Source of the DNA: G963665495 sp963665495
Lineage (GTDB): Bacteria > Desulfobacterota > Desulfovibrionia > Desulfovibrionales > Desulfovibrionaceae
DNA length: 64,000 bases
Reading direction: 5' to 3'
NCBI GenBank assembly: GCA_963665495.1
Contig: OY762289.1
Location: 2,170,001-2,234,000 of the forward strand
Positions 8,690-16,314 of the stretch are shown one piece after another (the first letter of the stretch is position 1; the number at the start of each line of letters is the position of its first letter). The position numbers were made by a program, and so were the translations under genes. The notes below the pieces were generated by a model, which was not told the origin of the DNA, searched no databases, and saw only the letters and a list, made by a program, of their open reading frames with translations.

Positions 8690-10203
8690 TTTTTATCCCC
8701 GAGGGCTTCAGCCACGGCAGTAACCAGCGCGGGAATGGTATACTCCTCAGGCTGGATATCCGCCTTGAACCCAAAACGTTCGAGAGTTTGAGCGGTAACC
8801 GGCCCGATACAGGCCAGTTTCGGCTGCGGCTCATACTTCCGGAACGCATCGGGGGGAAGCAGCTCGAAAAAGTTTTCCACAGTGGAAGAGCTGGCAAATG
8901 TGATACACTGCACTTCGCCCGCATCCAGCCTTTCGCGCAGATCATCTTCCGCATTGCGGGCCAGTACCGTTTCATAGACCGGCAACACCTTCACGAAGCA
9001 TCCCGCGTTGGTAAGCTCCTCCGGGAGCACCTCGCGGGCCTCCTTTGCACGGGGAATCAGGACATTTTTTCCATGGATACCGCGTTCGAGCAGCCCTTTG
9101 ACAACACTTTCGGCCACGTATTTCGCAGGAACGAAATCCGGCTTGATACCGCGTTGCTTGAGGGCAGCGGCAGTGGCAGGTCCGATGGCAGCCACTTCAC
9201 AGCCGGCAAGTATCCTGGAATCAAGTCCGATCTGATCGAGCTGATCCCAAAAATATTTCACTCCGTTTACCGAGGTGAAAACCAGCCAGTCATAACGCTG
9301 CAGTTCGAGAATAGCCTCTTCCACCGGCTGGTAATCATCCAGGGGCTGGATGGTAATTGTCGGATACTGGATACAGCAGGCGCCCAGCTCTTCAAGCCGG
9401 TCCGCCAGTTCACTGGCCTGCTGGCGCGCGCGGGTGACCACAACTCCTTTGCCAAGCAGAGGTCTGTGTTCAAAAAAGTTGAGCGTATCGCGCAGACTGA
9501 CCACATGGCCGACGACAATCAGGGAAGGCGCACCGAATTGATACCGCTTGGCATCTTCAGCGATGTGCTCCAGATCCGTAGCCAGAGACCGGTGTTTGCA
9601 AGTGGTGCCCCAACGTACGAGAGCCGCGGGGGTCTCTTTGGGCATGCCGTTGTTGACCAGATTTTTCGCAATCATGGGCAAATTTTTCATCCCCATGAAA
9701 AAAACCAGCGTACCTGGAAACTTGGCCAGCACAGCCCAGTCCAGTGAACTTTCCGCTTTTGTCGGATCCTCGTGGCCGGTGATGAAACAGCAGCTTGAGG
9801 CGAATTTTCTGTGGGTCAAAGGAATGCCGGCGTAGGCTGGCGCCGCCACTGCGGAGGTCACTCCGGGGACAACTTCAAAAGGCACCCCGGCTTCGAGGAG
9901 TTCTTCCGCTTCTTCGGCTCCTCTGCCGAAAATGTAGGGATCGCCACCTTTGAGCCGGGCAACGACCTTGCCTTCCTTGGCTTTTTCCACAAGCAAGGCA
10001 TTGATCTTGTCCTGTGGCAGAGTGTGGTCTCCGCCCTTTTTGCCGACATAAATGATTTCGGCTTCAGGATTGCAGTGTTCCAGAATGGCTTTTGGGGCCA
10101 AGTAATCATATACGATTGTGTCGGCTTCCGACAGCACGGCTTTTGCCTTCAATGTCAGAAGTCCAGGATCTCCAGGTCCTGAGCCGATTAAAAATACCTT
10201 CAT
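8686..10203 (-). CDS. cobA/hemD: Fused uroporphyrinogen-III C-methyltransferase / uroporphyrinogen-III synthase
   Basis: A 505-residue bifunctional tetrapyrrole enzyme. Residues 1-240 are the SAM-dependent methyltransferase making precorrin-2 (FLIGSGPGDPGLLTLKA, VARLKGGDPYIFGRGAEE, VTSAVAAPAYAGIPLTHR). Residues about 250-505 are the HemD synthase (VVVTRARQQASELADRLEELGA, IGPVTAQTLERFGF). Such fusions are typical of Desulfovibrio and clostridia, which route uroporphyrinogen to siroheme, needed for dissimilatory sulfite reductase, and to cobalamin. The ATG at 10203 has GGGAGG four bases upstream; the longer frame to 10428 overlaps the gene before it and is not needed. It lies between the Tim44-like gene and purN in a leftward operon. 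Confidence 0.95.
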   Translation of the reverse strand: MKVFLIGSGPGDPGLLTLKAKAVLSEADTIVYDYLAPKAILEHCNPEAEIIYVGKKGGDHTLPQDKINALLVEKAKEGKVVARLKGGDPYIFGRGAEEAEELLEAGVPFEVVPGVTSAVAAPAYAGIPLTHRKFASSCCFITGHEDPTKAESSLDWAVLAKFPGTLVFFMGMKNLPMIAKNLVNNGMPKETPAALVRWGTTCKHRSLATDLEHIAEDAKRYQFGAPSLIVVGHVVSLRDTLNFFEHRPLLGKGVVVTRARQQASELADRLEELGACCIQYPTITIQPLDDYQPVEEAILELQRYDWLVFTSVNGVKYFWDQLDQIGLDSRILAGCEVAAIGPATAAALKQRGIKPDFVPAKYVAESVVKGLLERGIHGKNVLIPRAKEAREVLPEELTNAGCFVKVLPVYETVLARNAEDDLRERLDAGEVQCITFASSSTVENFFELLPPDAFRKYEPQPKLACIGPVTAQTLERFGFKADIQPEEYTIPALVTAVAEALGDKK

Positions 10204-10237
10204 CGAACCTCCCATTCGCGTGATGTGCGTGGGGAGT

Positions 10238-11059
10238 CTACTGGAAGTGCTCGGTATCTTGCAAGCGCCAAGTGTCCTTGGAATCGTCGGATTTTTTCCT
10301 GAAGTGCCAAACTTCGGAAACATCTTCGGAATTTCCCTTCTCAGCATACTGCACCAAAGCTTTAAAACGCACGGTAGCTCTGGTTTCACCGGCAATATCG
10401 GTAACGTCAAGAAGCTCGGCATCAACAAACATTATCAAGCCGTTTTTAGCAAGAGTCCCGGGTTTGGATCGGATACGTTCGAGCATGTCCGGAGTGGTGA
10501 ACGCGGCAAGATCATCAAAATCTTTGCTCTTTACGGCATCATGAATACGTCCGTAAACCAATTTGGCTCCCTTGAGAAAATCATCCGTATCAAAACGTCC
10601 TTTTACGGCAGGACCTGCTGTTCCGGGAGCCGGGGGCGGCGTGACGTCGCTGCCCTGTTTCGGCGTATTCTTGCCGTTCATATAATCCCAATACTTTCTG
10701 GCGCGGCGATAAGCCTCACTGTCCATTCCAGGGCCCTGCGTATCATCGTCCGGCATAGAACTGTCTGTTCTGCCAGGATCCGAGTCATCCCGAGTTCTTT
10801 TGAAAAGTCGATACCCAATGAGCGCAAGCCCCAGCAAAGCCAGAACATCAGGAATGGTGATGCCTTCAAAAGGTTCACCGAGCAATACTGCTCCAAGCAA
10901 TCCGCCGGAAAAAGATCCGGACTGCGGTTGCTCTGCGCCTTGATTGTTAAAATTCTGGGGAGTTCCCTGTTGCGACCAGGCCGCTGCGCTCTGACCCCCA
11001 AAACCGATTACCGTTAATAAAACTCCGGAAAAGACCAAGCTCAAAATATATTTTTTCAT
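10238..11059 (-). CDS. Tim44-like domain membrane protein
   Basis: A 273-residue protein. It has a signal or anchor at residues 5-27, a Gly/Gln/Asn-rich stretch, a second hydrophobic segment (ITIPDVLALLGLALIGYRLF), and a soluble C-terminal domain of about 140 residues (FLKGAKLVYGRIHDAV, LAAFTTPDMLERI, then VSEVWHFRKKSDD and WRLQDTEHF). That is the bacterial Tim44-like/MRPL45 fold in a known architecture of predicted inner-membrane proteins. The function is not established. The start at 11059 gives the signal-like N-terminus; a longer frame to 11146 exists. It lies 34 bases upstream of cobA/hemD. Confidence 0.8.
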   Translation of the reverse strand: MKKYILSLVFSGVLLTVIGFGGQSAAAWSQQGTPQNFNNQGAEQPQSGSFSGGLLGAVLLGEPFEGITIPDVLALLGLALIGYRLFKRTRDDSDPGRTDSSMPDDDTQGPGMDSEAYRRARKYWDYMNGKNTPKQGSDVTPPPAPGTAGPAVKGRFDTDDFLKGAKLVYGRIHDAVKSKDFDDLAAFTTPDMLERIRSKPGTLAKNGLIMFVDAELLDVTDIAGETRATVRFKALVQYAEKGNSEDVSEVWHFRKKSDDSKDTWRLQDTEHFQ

Positions 11060-11161
11060 GGTATCATAACGCGTCACCGAAAGATCCGTTTGGCCAGACG
11101 GTATATCCCTCGGGCGCGAAAGGCGGTTTGAAGGTTTACAATGCAAACATGGTATGCCCTG

Positions 11162-11560
11162 TTATTCGACTAACCCAAGATTACGCAGCAAATGAATAAA
11201 CATATGCTTATCGATTGGCTTGGGAATATACGAAGTGGCTCCACCTTTATAATAGGCTTCTACGACATTTCGCGGGTCATCCAAAGCGGTAATCATCACA
11301 ACTTTGGCTTCATTCGGACCGCGCAGGCCGCGTTCCTTTTCAATCCCCCTAATTATCTTCAGAGCCTCTTGTCCATCCATCTCGGGCATCATGATATCCA
11401 GACAGATAAGTTCATAGGGGGCATTTGCTGCAAGGGCTGCATTGAAAGCGTCAACGGCTTCGAGGCCATTCATCGCCATATCGCAATCGCCATAAGGAGC
11501 CAAAATCGTCTGCAGCAGTTTTCGGCTGGTAAAATCATCTTCAACTATCAAAATCCTCAT
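11162..11560 (-). CDS. Single-domain response regulator (CheY-like)
   Basis: A 132-residue receiver-only protein. Acid pocket VEDDFTSRKLL, phospho-acceptor Asp in ICLDIMMPEMDG, conserved Thr/Lys region (VVMITALDD, YIPKPIDKHMF). The start at 11560 is preceded by GGAGG; a longer frame would add 35 residues unlike a receiver. Having no output domain, it probably acts by protein contact or phosphotransfer. It is about 100 bases before the Tim44-like gene and may share its transcript. Confidence 0.9.
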   Translation of the reverse strand: MRILIVEDDFTSRKLLQTILAPYGDCDMAMNGLEAVDAFNAALAANAPYELICLDIMMPEMDGQEALKIIRGIEKERGLRGPNEAKVVMITALDDPRNVVEAYYKGGATSYIPKPIDKHMFIHLLRNLGLVE

Positions 11561-11732
11561 TCGCACCTCCTCAATAAACAACTCACTCGCCTTACGCAGG
11601 CAACAGACTTCTTTTTTTCTGTTATCAAAAAACAAATGCAAAAGGAACTTTTTTTCCTTGAACAAATCCAGAGTTAATGACTAAATCCTCAACAGAAGCA
11701 AGCGAACACGACCTGCTCAACAAATAATACGT

Positions 11733-12233
11733 ATGGATACAATAACAAAATATATCGCTCGAACCCAGAGCAAATGTGCACTGACAGCCTGGTTTATCGG
11801 CCTGCTTGCCGGATTTATTCAAGGCTTCTATGGTGAGGCATCCCTGCCTCTGGTGATTGCCGCACTGCTTGGATCCGCGTTTCTGGCTATTGCAGGCGCC
11901 GTAGGCACCATGTCAGGTTTACTTATACGGGTCATCATTGCCGAATCAAGAAAAAGAAAAAGTCTTTGGGAAAGCGAAGAAATAATCAGCGGTCTTGTGT
12001 TGGGTACGCTTGGCGGTGGTTTTTTAGGCCTGGTGGCTGCTCTCGTATCCGGATTCTGGCATCTTGCCGGGACCTGCGCCGTTTCCGGAGCCTACGCCGG
12101 GGCTTTTTTTTGCACATTGCTCAGTCAGCGTTCCGATATGCTAATTCAGCTGTTAACTGTGGAAAAAACTCCGGGCATCTCTTTTGACGAACCGCAAAAA
12201 AGACAAAAACTCCCCCCTCCTGATCCGGAATGA
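11733..12233 (+). CDS. Small polytopic membrane protein of unknown function
   Basis: A 166-residue protein with about four transmembrane segments arranged as two Gly/Ala-rich hairpins (residues about 17-35, 40-68, 84-106, 110-130), separated by a basic loop (AESRKRKSLW) and ending in a hydrophilic Pro/Lys-rich tail. I do not recognise the family. The ATG at 11733 lacks a strong ribosome site. It runs opposite to its neighbours and converges on ppaC. Confidence 0.6.
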   Translation: MDTITKYIARTQSKCALTAWFIGLLAGFIQGFYGEASLPLVIAALLGSAFLAIAGAVGTMSGLLIRVIIAESRKRKSLWESEEIISGLVLGTLGGGFLGLVAALVSGFWHLAGTCAVSGAYAGAFFCTLLSQRSDMLIQLLTVEKTPGISFDEPQKRQKLPPPDPE

Positions 12234-12298
12234 ATACTTTTCCTGTCACAACATACTCTTTCGTCTTAATCCAAGCTAAAACCAAAGCCGGATAAATG

Positions 12299-12328
12299 AA
12301 AAAAAAGGGGAGCCCATTCGGACTCCCC
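12299..12328 (-). terminator. Rho-independent terminator of ppaC
   Basis: On the minus strand GGGGAGTCC and GGGCTCCCC form a stem (12307-12328) followed by a run of eight or more T. It is 24 bases past the ppaC stop. Confidence 0.85.
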
Positions 12329-12351
12329 CTGAGAACGCAAATTTAATAAGC

Positions 12352-13266
12352 TTATTTGAAAGCTTTCTCGAAATTGGGAACAACCTGTTTTTTGCGGCTC
12401 ATTACGCCGTCCAGCCAGACAGACTTGTCGCCGCCCTTGCCGAAGGCTTTCTCAACAACAGAAGGATCGTCGGAAACGATCAGCATTTCAGAGCCTTCTT
12501 TCATGATGTCGGTCAAAAGCAGGAACACGCTGTGGCGGCCTTCGCTCTTTACCTTCTGAATTTCTGCGTACAGCCCTTCTTTCACGGGCTCCAGGATGGA
12601 CAGGTCGACAACTTCCAGCTGGCCGATACCAACTTTGTTGCCGTTCATGTCGAAATCCTTGAAATCACGGAAAACGAGATCGGTCATGGAGGCGCCGTCA
12701 ACAGCGGATTTGACCTTGAACATTTCCATGCCCAGAGCCATGACATCACCGATACCGGCGATGGAAGCCAGATCCTCGACAGCCTTCTTGTCGGAATCAG
12801 TGCAGGTCACGGACTTGAACATGACGGTGTCGCTCAGGATGGCGCAGCACATGGCGCCGGCGATGCCTTTGGGAATTTCAATGCCAGCATATTTGTACAT
12901 GCTGTGCAGCACGGTGCAGGTGCAGCCCACGGGCCATACCCACATCTCAAGGGGATTAGAGGTAGTAACGTCACCGAGCTTGTGGTGGTCGACGATGGCC
13001 ACGATTTCAGCGTCCTTCAAATCGTCAGGGCTCTGAGCCAGGTCAGAGTGGTCTACGAGCATGACTTTCTGGCCGGCAACGGAAGTGCAGACTTCAGGAG
13101 CGGTAAGGCCGAACTTTCCAAGCACAAAAGCGGACTCGGGATTAACCTCGCCAAGGGCGATGGGTTTGGCTTCTTTTCCCTGTTTGGTGGAAAGATCAGC
13201 CAGGGCAATGGCGGATACGATAGTGTCTGTATCAGGGCTTTTGTGCCCATAGACCAAAATTGACAT
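12352..13266 (-). CDS. ppaC: Manganese-dependent inorganic pyrophosphatase (family II)
   Basis: A 304-residue cytoplasmic pyrophosphatase of the DHH family. Metal-binding motifs: YGHKSPDTDTI at the N-terminus, MLVDHSD, and the signature VDHHKLGD near residue 95. The C-terminal DHHA2 domain includes SRKKQVVP near the end. Its length is typical, with no CBS insert. In sulfate reducers PPi hydrolysis pulls the sulfate adenylyltransferase reaction forward, so this enzyme is tied to energy metabolism. Start ATG at 13266 with AGGAGG upstream. Two palindromes of the TTGTG-N8-CACAA type lie 130-205 bases upstream and suggest redox or CRP/FNR-family control. A terminator follows. Confidence 0.96.
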   Translation of the reverse strand: MSILVYGHKSPDTDTIVSAIALADLSTKQGKEAKPIALGEVNPESAFVLGKFGLTAPEVCTSVAGQKVMLVDHSDLAQSPDDLKDAEIVAIVDHHKLGDVTTSNPLEMWVWPVGCTCTVLHSMYKYAGIEIPKGIAGAMCCAILSDTVMFKSVTCTDSDKKAVEDLASIAGIGDVMALGMEMFKVKSAVDGASMTDLVFRDFKDFDMNGNKVGIGQLEVVDLSILEPVKEGLYAEIQKVKSEGRHSVFLLLTDIMKEGSEMLIVSDDPSVVEKAFGKGGDKSVWLDGVMSRKKQVVPNFEKAFK

Positions 13267-13399
13267 ACGAAACCTCCTAAAACTGAGTTTTTGTTATCCC
13301 AACGGGTGCAATATGTGATGCGGTGACCACCGCTGATCACTGGTATCAATGAGCCCCTTCATAACGCCGGAAACAGGCAATCTTGGGCTTGCATGACGG

Positions 13400-13419
13400 T
13401 TTGTGCCAAATAGCACAAA
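13400..13419. promoter_or_regulatory. Palindrome TTTGTGC-N6-GCACAAA upstream of ppaC
   Basis: A perfect inverted repeat with 7-base arms and spacer CAAATA, centred about 143 bases before the ppaC start. It fits the general form of Rex or CRP/FNR-family operators. Its centre is 52 bases from the next dyad, close to five helical turns. Confidence 0.55.
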
Positions 13420-13453
13420 GGACCACGACTGCCAAGTTGTTTCCTTCACTATT

Positions 13454-13469
13454 TGTGAATCAAATCACA
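13454..13469. promoter_or_regulatory. CRP/HcpR- or Rex-like site TGTGA-N6-TCACA upstream of ppaC
   Basis: TGTGA-ATCAAA-TCACA, a perfect CRP-type dyad, flanked by TT on the left. It also resembles the Rex consensus TTGTGAA-N4-TTCACAA with two mismatches. Both families control sulfate-activation genes in Desulfovibrio, which makes a link to pyrophosphatase plausible. Whether it activates or represses cannot be told. Confidence 0.55.
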
Positions 13470-13546
13470 GGGCCGTTTGCTTCACATTCCCGGTGACCCC
13501 TTTTTCGCGGACAATCCTCCTGGGCAGGCCAGGCTCCATGCCATGC

Positions 13547-13576
13547 AAAAAAGGCTGCCGGAATGATCCGGCAGCC
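13547..13576 (-). terminator. Rho-independent terminator of greA
   Basis: GGCTGCCGG and CCGGCAGCC pair around loop ATCATT (minus strand) and are followed by TTTTTT. It sits 30 bases past the greA stop. Confidence 0.88.
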
Positions 13577-13605
13577 TGAAAAGCTCAGTTGAAAGCGGGA
13601 TACTG

Positions 13606-14094
13606 CTAATTATTAGGATTGGATCCTAAAAACTCAACGGCGACAATCTCGTACTCAACCCTGCCTCCGGGAGCGACAACCACCACTTCATCACCCACGT
13701 GTTTGCCAAGCAACGCTTTGGCCACGGGAGACAGGATGGAAATACTTCCGGTTTTGTAATCGGCCTCGTCAGGCCCCAGCAAAGTGTACTTTTTTTCAAC
13801 ACCACTGTCCAAATCCTCAATGGTCACAGTGGCTCCGAAAGTAACCTTTTCTCCGTCCAGCTTATTCAAATCGATGACGGTAAACTGCGGCATGCGGGAT
13901 TCAATATAGTTGATCTTTGCTTCGAGCATACCTTGGCGCTCTCGTGCAGCGTCGTATCCGGCATTCTCTTTCAAATCGCCTTCTTCACGCGCTTCTTTGA
14001 TAGCCTGAATAACAGCCGGACGTTCCTTTTTGAGTTCTTCCAGCTCTTTCTTTACCTTTTCGAAGCCTTCGACCGAAATGGGGATACTGCTCAT
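13606..14094 (-). CDS. greA: Transcription elongation factor GreA
   Basis: A 162-residue factor that rescues backtracked RNA polymerase by stimulating transcript cleavage. The N-terminal coiled coil (residues about 10-75) bears the acidic tip, EARLEGD-like here as EAREEGDLKENAGYDAARE; the C-terminal FKBP-like domain follows (VTFGATVTIEDLD, ISILSPVAKALLGKHVGDEV). Length and motifs are those of GreA rather than GreB. It is monocistronic, with a sigma-70 promoter and leader hairpin upstream and a terminator downstream. Confidence 0.97.
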   Translation of the reverse strand: MSSIPISVEGFEKVKKELEELKKERPAVIQAIKEAREEGDLKENAGYDAARERQGMLEAKINYIESRMPQFTVIDLNKLDGEKVTFGATVTIEDLDSGVEKKYTLLGPDEADYKTGSISILSPVAKALLGKHVGDEVVVVAPGGRVEYEIVAVEFLGSNPNN

Positions 14095-14130
14095 AGTTTT
14101 TCCTCACCTTGACTCAACGCCATATTTTTT

Positions 14131-14165
14131 GTGCCGTCAAAGAGCAAAGAACTCTCTGGCGGCAC
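14131..14165. other. Hairpin in the greA leader
   Basis: GTGCCGTCA at 14131 pairs with TGGCGGCAC ending at 14165 (one mismatch). It lies between the predicted greA transcription start and the ATG. On the plus strand it is followed by TCTTTTT, so it could instead end transcription running rightward. Confidence 0.45.
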
Positions 14166-14190
14166 TCTTTTTACTGCGAAGTAAAAAAAT

Positions 14191-14219
14191 TGGATAAGGC
14201 ATAGCCTTCCGGGGGTCAA
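14191..14219 (-). promoter_or_regulatory. Sigma-70 promoter of greA
   Basis: On the minus strand TTGACC (14219-14214), 17 bases, then TATCCA (14196-14191). The predicted start near 14184 gives a leader of about 90 bases. Confidence 0.6.
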
Positions 14220-14353
14220 GCCCCATTTAGCCCTTCTTTCCAATTTGCTTAATACCTTCCATCTGTTGTCGTTAATTTTAGTAGTGACTTTCCTCTATTC
14301 GACATGTATAATTTAATGAATGGTACACTAAGAAATGATTGAAAACCTTTACC

Positions 14354-14426
14354 TAAGGGAAGCAGGCTGACGATCGATGTCAGCGCTTTGCTACCTTACT
14401 CCCTGAAGCCGGCGACTGCTTCCTTA
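14354..14426 (+). ncRNA. Candidate structured RNA element upstream of a secreted-protein gene
   Basis: TAAGG(G)AAGCAG at 14354-14365 pairs with CTGCTTCCTTA at 14416-14426, an 11-base-pair closing helix with one bulged G. Inside it GCTGAC and GTCAGC (14366-14384) form a hairpin with loop GATCGAT directly stacked on the closing helix, leaving a 31-base strand. No T run follows, so it is not a plain terminator. It lies about 180 bases before the ATG at 14605 and does not match a riboswitch class I know. The rest of 14220-14604 shows nothing else but a possible TATAAT at 14307. Confidence 0.4.
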
Positions 14427-14604
14427 AAACTGCCGCTTACAAAAATTCAGACAAACCAATACTGCCTCTGCCTTTCAACTCATAAAAAAAATCTTCAGAC
14501 ATATGAAAAAAAACAAGGATTAAGGCCTTGGCAACCAATGAATCTACGGCAATGATGCCTGTTTGTTGGCGCCACCGAATACCTATAACGTCAAGGATAT
14601 CGAC

Positions 14605-15285
14605 ATGAGAATTACCAGCTGGATGCATCCCCATAAGAGCATTATCGTGGGACTGATGATCATGAGCCTTGTTTGCGATGGTTCTTTTCTACTCATGCCC
14701 TTCTCCGGAACCGGCAACCTCGCCTTCGCGCAAAAACAAAATACCCCGCCTATGGAAGAAGTTCGCCCCAAAGGCAAACAACCCTCCCCGGATTTCAAGC
14801 GTGACGGGGCCGGCAAAAAGCAGGTTCCCCGCCAGGCTGCCCCTGCAGATGCCCGCAGGAATCCCAGTCAAACTCCTGTGAAACTGCAGGACAAAAATCG
14901 CAAGCCCAACCCCGGCAAGACTCCGGCAGCTCCCATGCGTCCCGCTTCTCCCAAGAAACCAGGCAAGCAGCCGCCCAAACAACCCGCAGAGCGGCATAAT
15001 GCCCACTCCAAACCCCCAAAACCCTATTACGGTCAGGGGCGCCCCCTTCCGCCGCGTCCGCATCATGTCAAACCGCCGACCGGTCCGGGCCCCTGGCAAA
15101 CAACGCCCTGGCAAGGACACGGTCCCAGTCCCTGGTGGTTTGGCCGCCCCTTCGTTTGGAGCCTGGCTACAGCGGCTACCGTCACCGCCATTGCCGGAGT
15201 CACCTATTATTTGGTCAGTGGTACGTACTACCGCCCCTACAAGCAGGGCAACACCACTGTATATGTGCAGGTTCCGGCTCCCTAA
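14605..15285 (+). CDS. Secreted Pro/Lys-rich protein with conserved C-terminal module (paralogue 1)
   Basis: A 226-residue protein. I use the ATG at 14605 with AAGGAT upstream; a longer frame from 14563 adds 14 residues. A signal-like N-terminus (residues about 10-40, ending near NLAFAQ) is followed by a long basic Pro/Lys/Gln-rich linker. The C-terminal 75 residues include GPGPWQTTPW, GPSPWWFGRPF, a hydrophobic segment (TAATVTAIAGVTYYLVSG) and YYRPYKQGNTTVYVQVPAP. The same module ends the protein at 15656. The hydrophobic segment could be a membrane hairpin or an outer-membrane association element. I know similar YYRP...VYVQVP tails in uncharacterised proteobacterial proteins, but no function. 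A terminator follows at 15365. Confidence 0.72.
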   Translation: MRITSWMHPHKSIIVGLMIMSLVCDGSFLLMPFSGTGNLAFAQKQNTPPMEEVRPKGKQPSPDFKRDGAGKKQVPRQAAPADARRNPSQTPVKLQDKNRKPNPGKTPAAPMRPASPKKPGKQPPKQPAERHNAHSKPPKPYYGQGRPLPPRPHHVKPPTGPGPWQTTPWQGHGPSPWWFGRPFVWSLATAATVTAIAGVTYYLVSGTYYRPYKQGNTTVYVQVPAP

Positions 15286-15364
15286 TACGCTGGATTAACA
15301 GGTTTTCAACAGCTTGACCCGCAGGGCTGGCCGCGAGTCGAATGCTTACAATAATCCGCTGTCT

Positions 15365-15395
15365 GGCGGCGCATTGATCAATGCGCCGCCTTTTT
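15365..15395 (+). terminator. Rho-independent terminator
   Basis: GGCGGCGCAT-TGATCA-ATGCGCCGCC followed by TTTTT. It ends the gene at 14605-15285. The remaining bases to 15655 hold no recognisable gene and presumably the promoter of the next one. Confidence 0.9.
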
Positions 15396-15655
15396 AAATT
15401 CTATTAAGGAGCGGAGAATTCTTAACCATTCGCTCCAATGATATCCGCCGCTGATCCTGCCAATAGCCTGCCCTCGGTAACAACTCAACCCTGCACGCAG
15501 CAACTGAGATTCGTCAGATGAGGCTTAACGTATATCTTAGGATCAATTAACTATTCTTCGAAACAAAAGACTTCCATCTCCTGTTTAAGCGTGGGATACT
15601 CCAGACCAGTTTTTGCTCCTTCGTATTTGGAAGGTTTCAAAAAGGAGGTATAATT

Positions 15656-16255
15656 ATGCGCTTAAAATTGTGGAACCCGTCCCTGAGATGGATAATCGCG
15701 GGACTGCTGGTTCTCAGTCTCATTGCAGACGGCACGCTTTTGCAGCTGTCGTTTTTTGGCGTCAATTCCCAGGCCTACGCCCAGGACATGATGGAAAGAC
15801 CTGGTGGCGGACCTGGTGGAGGCCCCGGAGGAGGTCCTGGTGGAGGCCAGGGAGGTCCATCCCGGATGCAACCGCAAGGCGGTGGCCCGGGTGGCCCAGG
15901 CTTTGGGCCGCAATTCGGCCCCGACGGCGGGCCGCAGCAATATGGCCCCGGCGGTGGCCGTCCGTATGGTCCGGGTCCCTATGCCGGACAAGGGGGCCCT
16001 GGCTTCCAGCCGCAGCCGCCCTATATACGTCCGCCGCAAGGCCCCGGTCCCTGGCAAACAGGCCCCTGGTTGGGGCTCGGCCCATCCCCCTGGTGGTTCG
16101 GACGTCCTTTTCTGTGGGCTCTGACCGCGGCAGCCACGGCAACTGTCATTACCGGCATCACCTACTATATTATTGATGGGATGTATTACCGGCCCTACAT
16201 CCAGGGCGGCACGACGGTCTACGTACAGGTACCGCCGCCACCCTACCCCTATTAA
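15656..16255 (+). CDS. Secreted Gly/Pro-rich protein with conserved C-terminal module (paralogue 2)
   Basis: A 199-residue protein with AAAGGAGG upstream of its ATG. A signal peptide (residues about 1-42, ending AYAQD) precedes a Gly/Pro/Gln-rich linker that begins with (GGGP) repeats. The last 75 residues (GPGPWQTGPW, GPSPWWFGRPF, TAAATATVITGITYY, YYRPYIQGGTTVYVQVP) align closely with the end of the protein at 14605. The linkers are quite different (Gly-rich here, Lys/Pro-rich there), so the module is conserved and the spacer is free to change. It is probably cell-envelope associated. The function is unknown. Confidence 0.75.
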   Translation: MRLKLWNPSLRWIIAGLLVLSLIADGTLLQLSFFGVNSQAYAQDMMERPGGGPGGGPGGGPGGGQGGPSRMQPQGGGPGGPGFGPQFGPDGGPQQYGPGGGRPYGPGPYAGQGGPGFQPQPPYIRPPQGPGPWQTGPWLGLGPSPWWFGRPFLWALTAAATATVITGITYYIIDGMYYRPYIQGGTTVYVQVPPPPYPY

Positions 16256-16264
16256 AATGAGTAA

Positions 16265-16290
16265 GGGCCGGTCAAAGACCGGCCCTCTTG
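16265..16290 (+). terminator. Rho-independent terminator
   Basis: GGGCCGGTC-AAA-GACCGGCCC then TCTTGTTT, 10 bases after the stop at 16255. It may also serve the leftward gene that ends at 16315. Confidence 0.8.
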
Positions 16291-16314
16291 TTTCAAATCA
16301 GCGCCATATCCACG

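Larger units (their letters stand above)
13267..13546. other. Upstream region of ppaC
   Basis: 280 bases between ppaC and the greA terminator. No gene. It holds the two dyads described separately and a short self-complementary GCGGTG-AC-CACCGC near 13321-13334. I could not pick a convincing -35/-10 pair. Confidence 0.5.
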
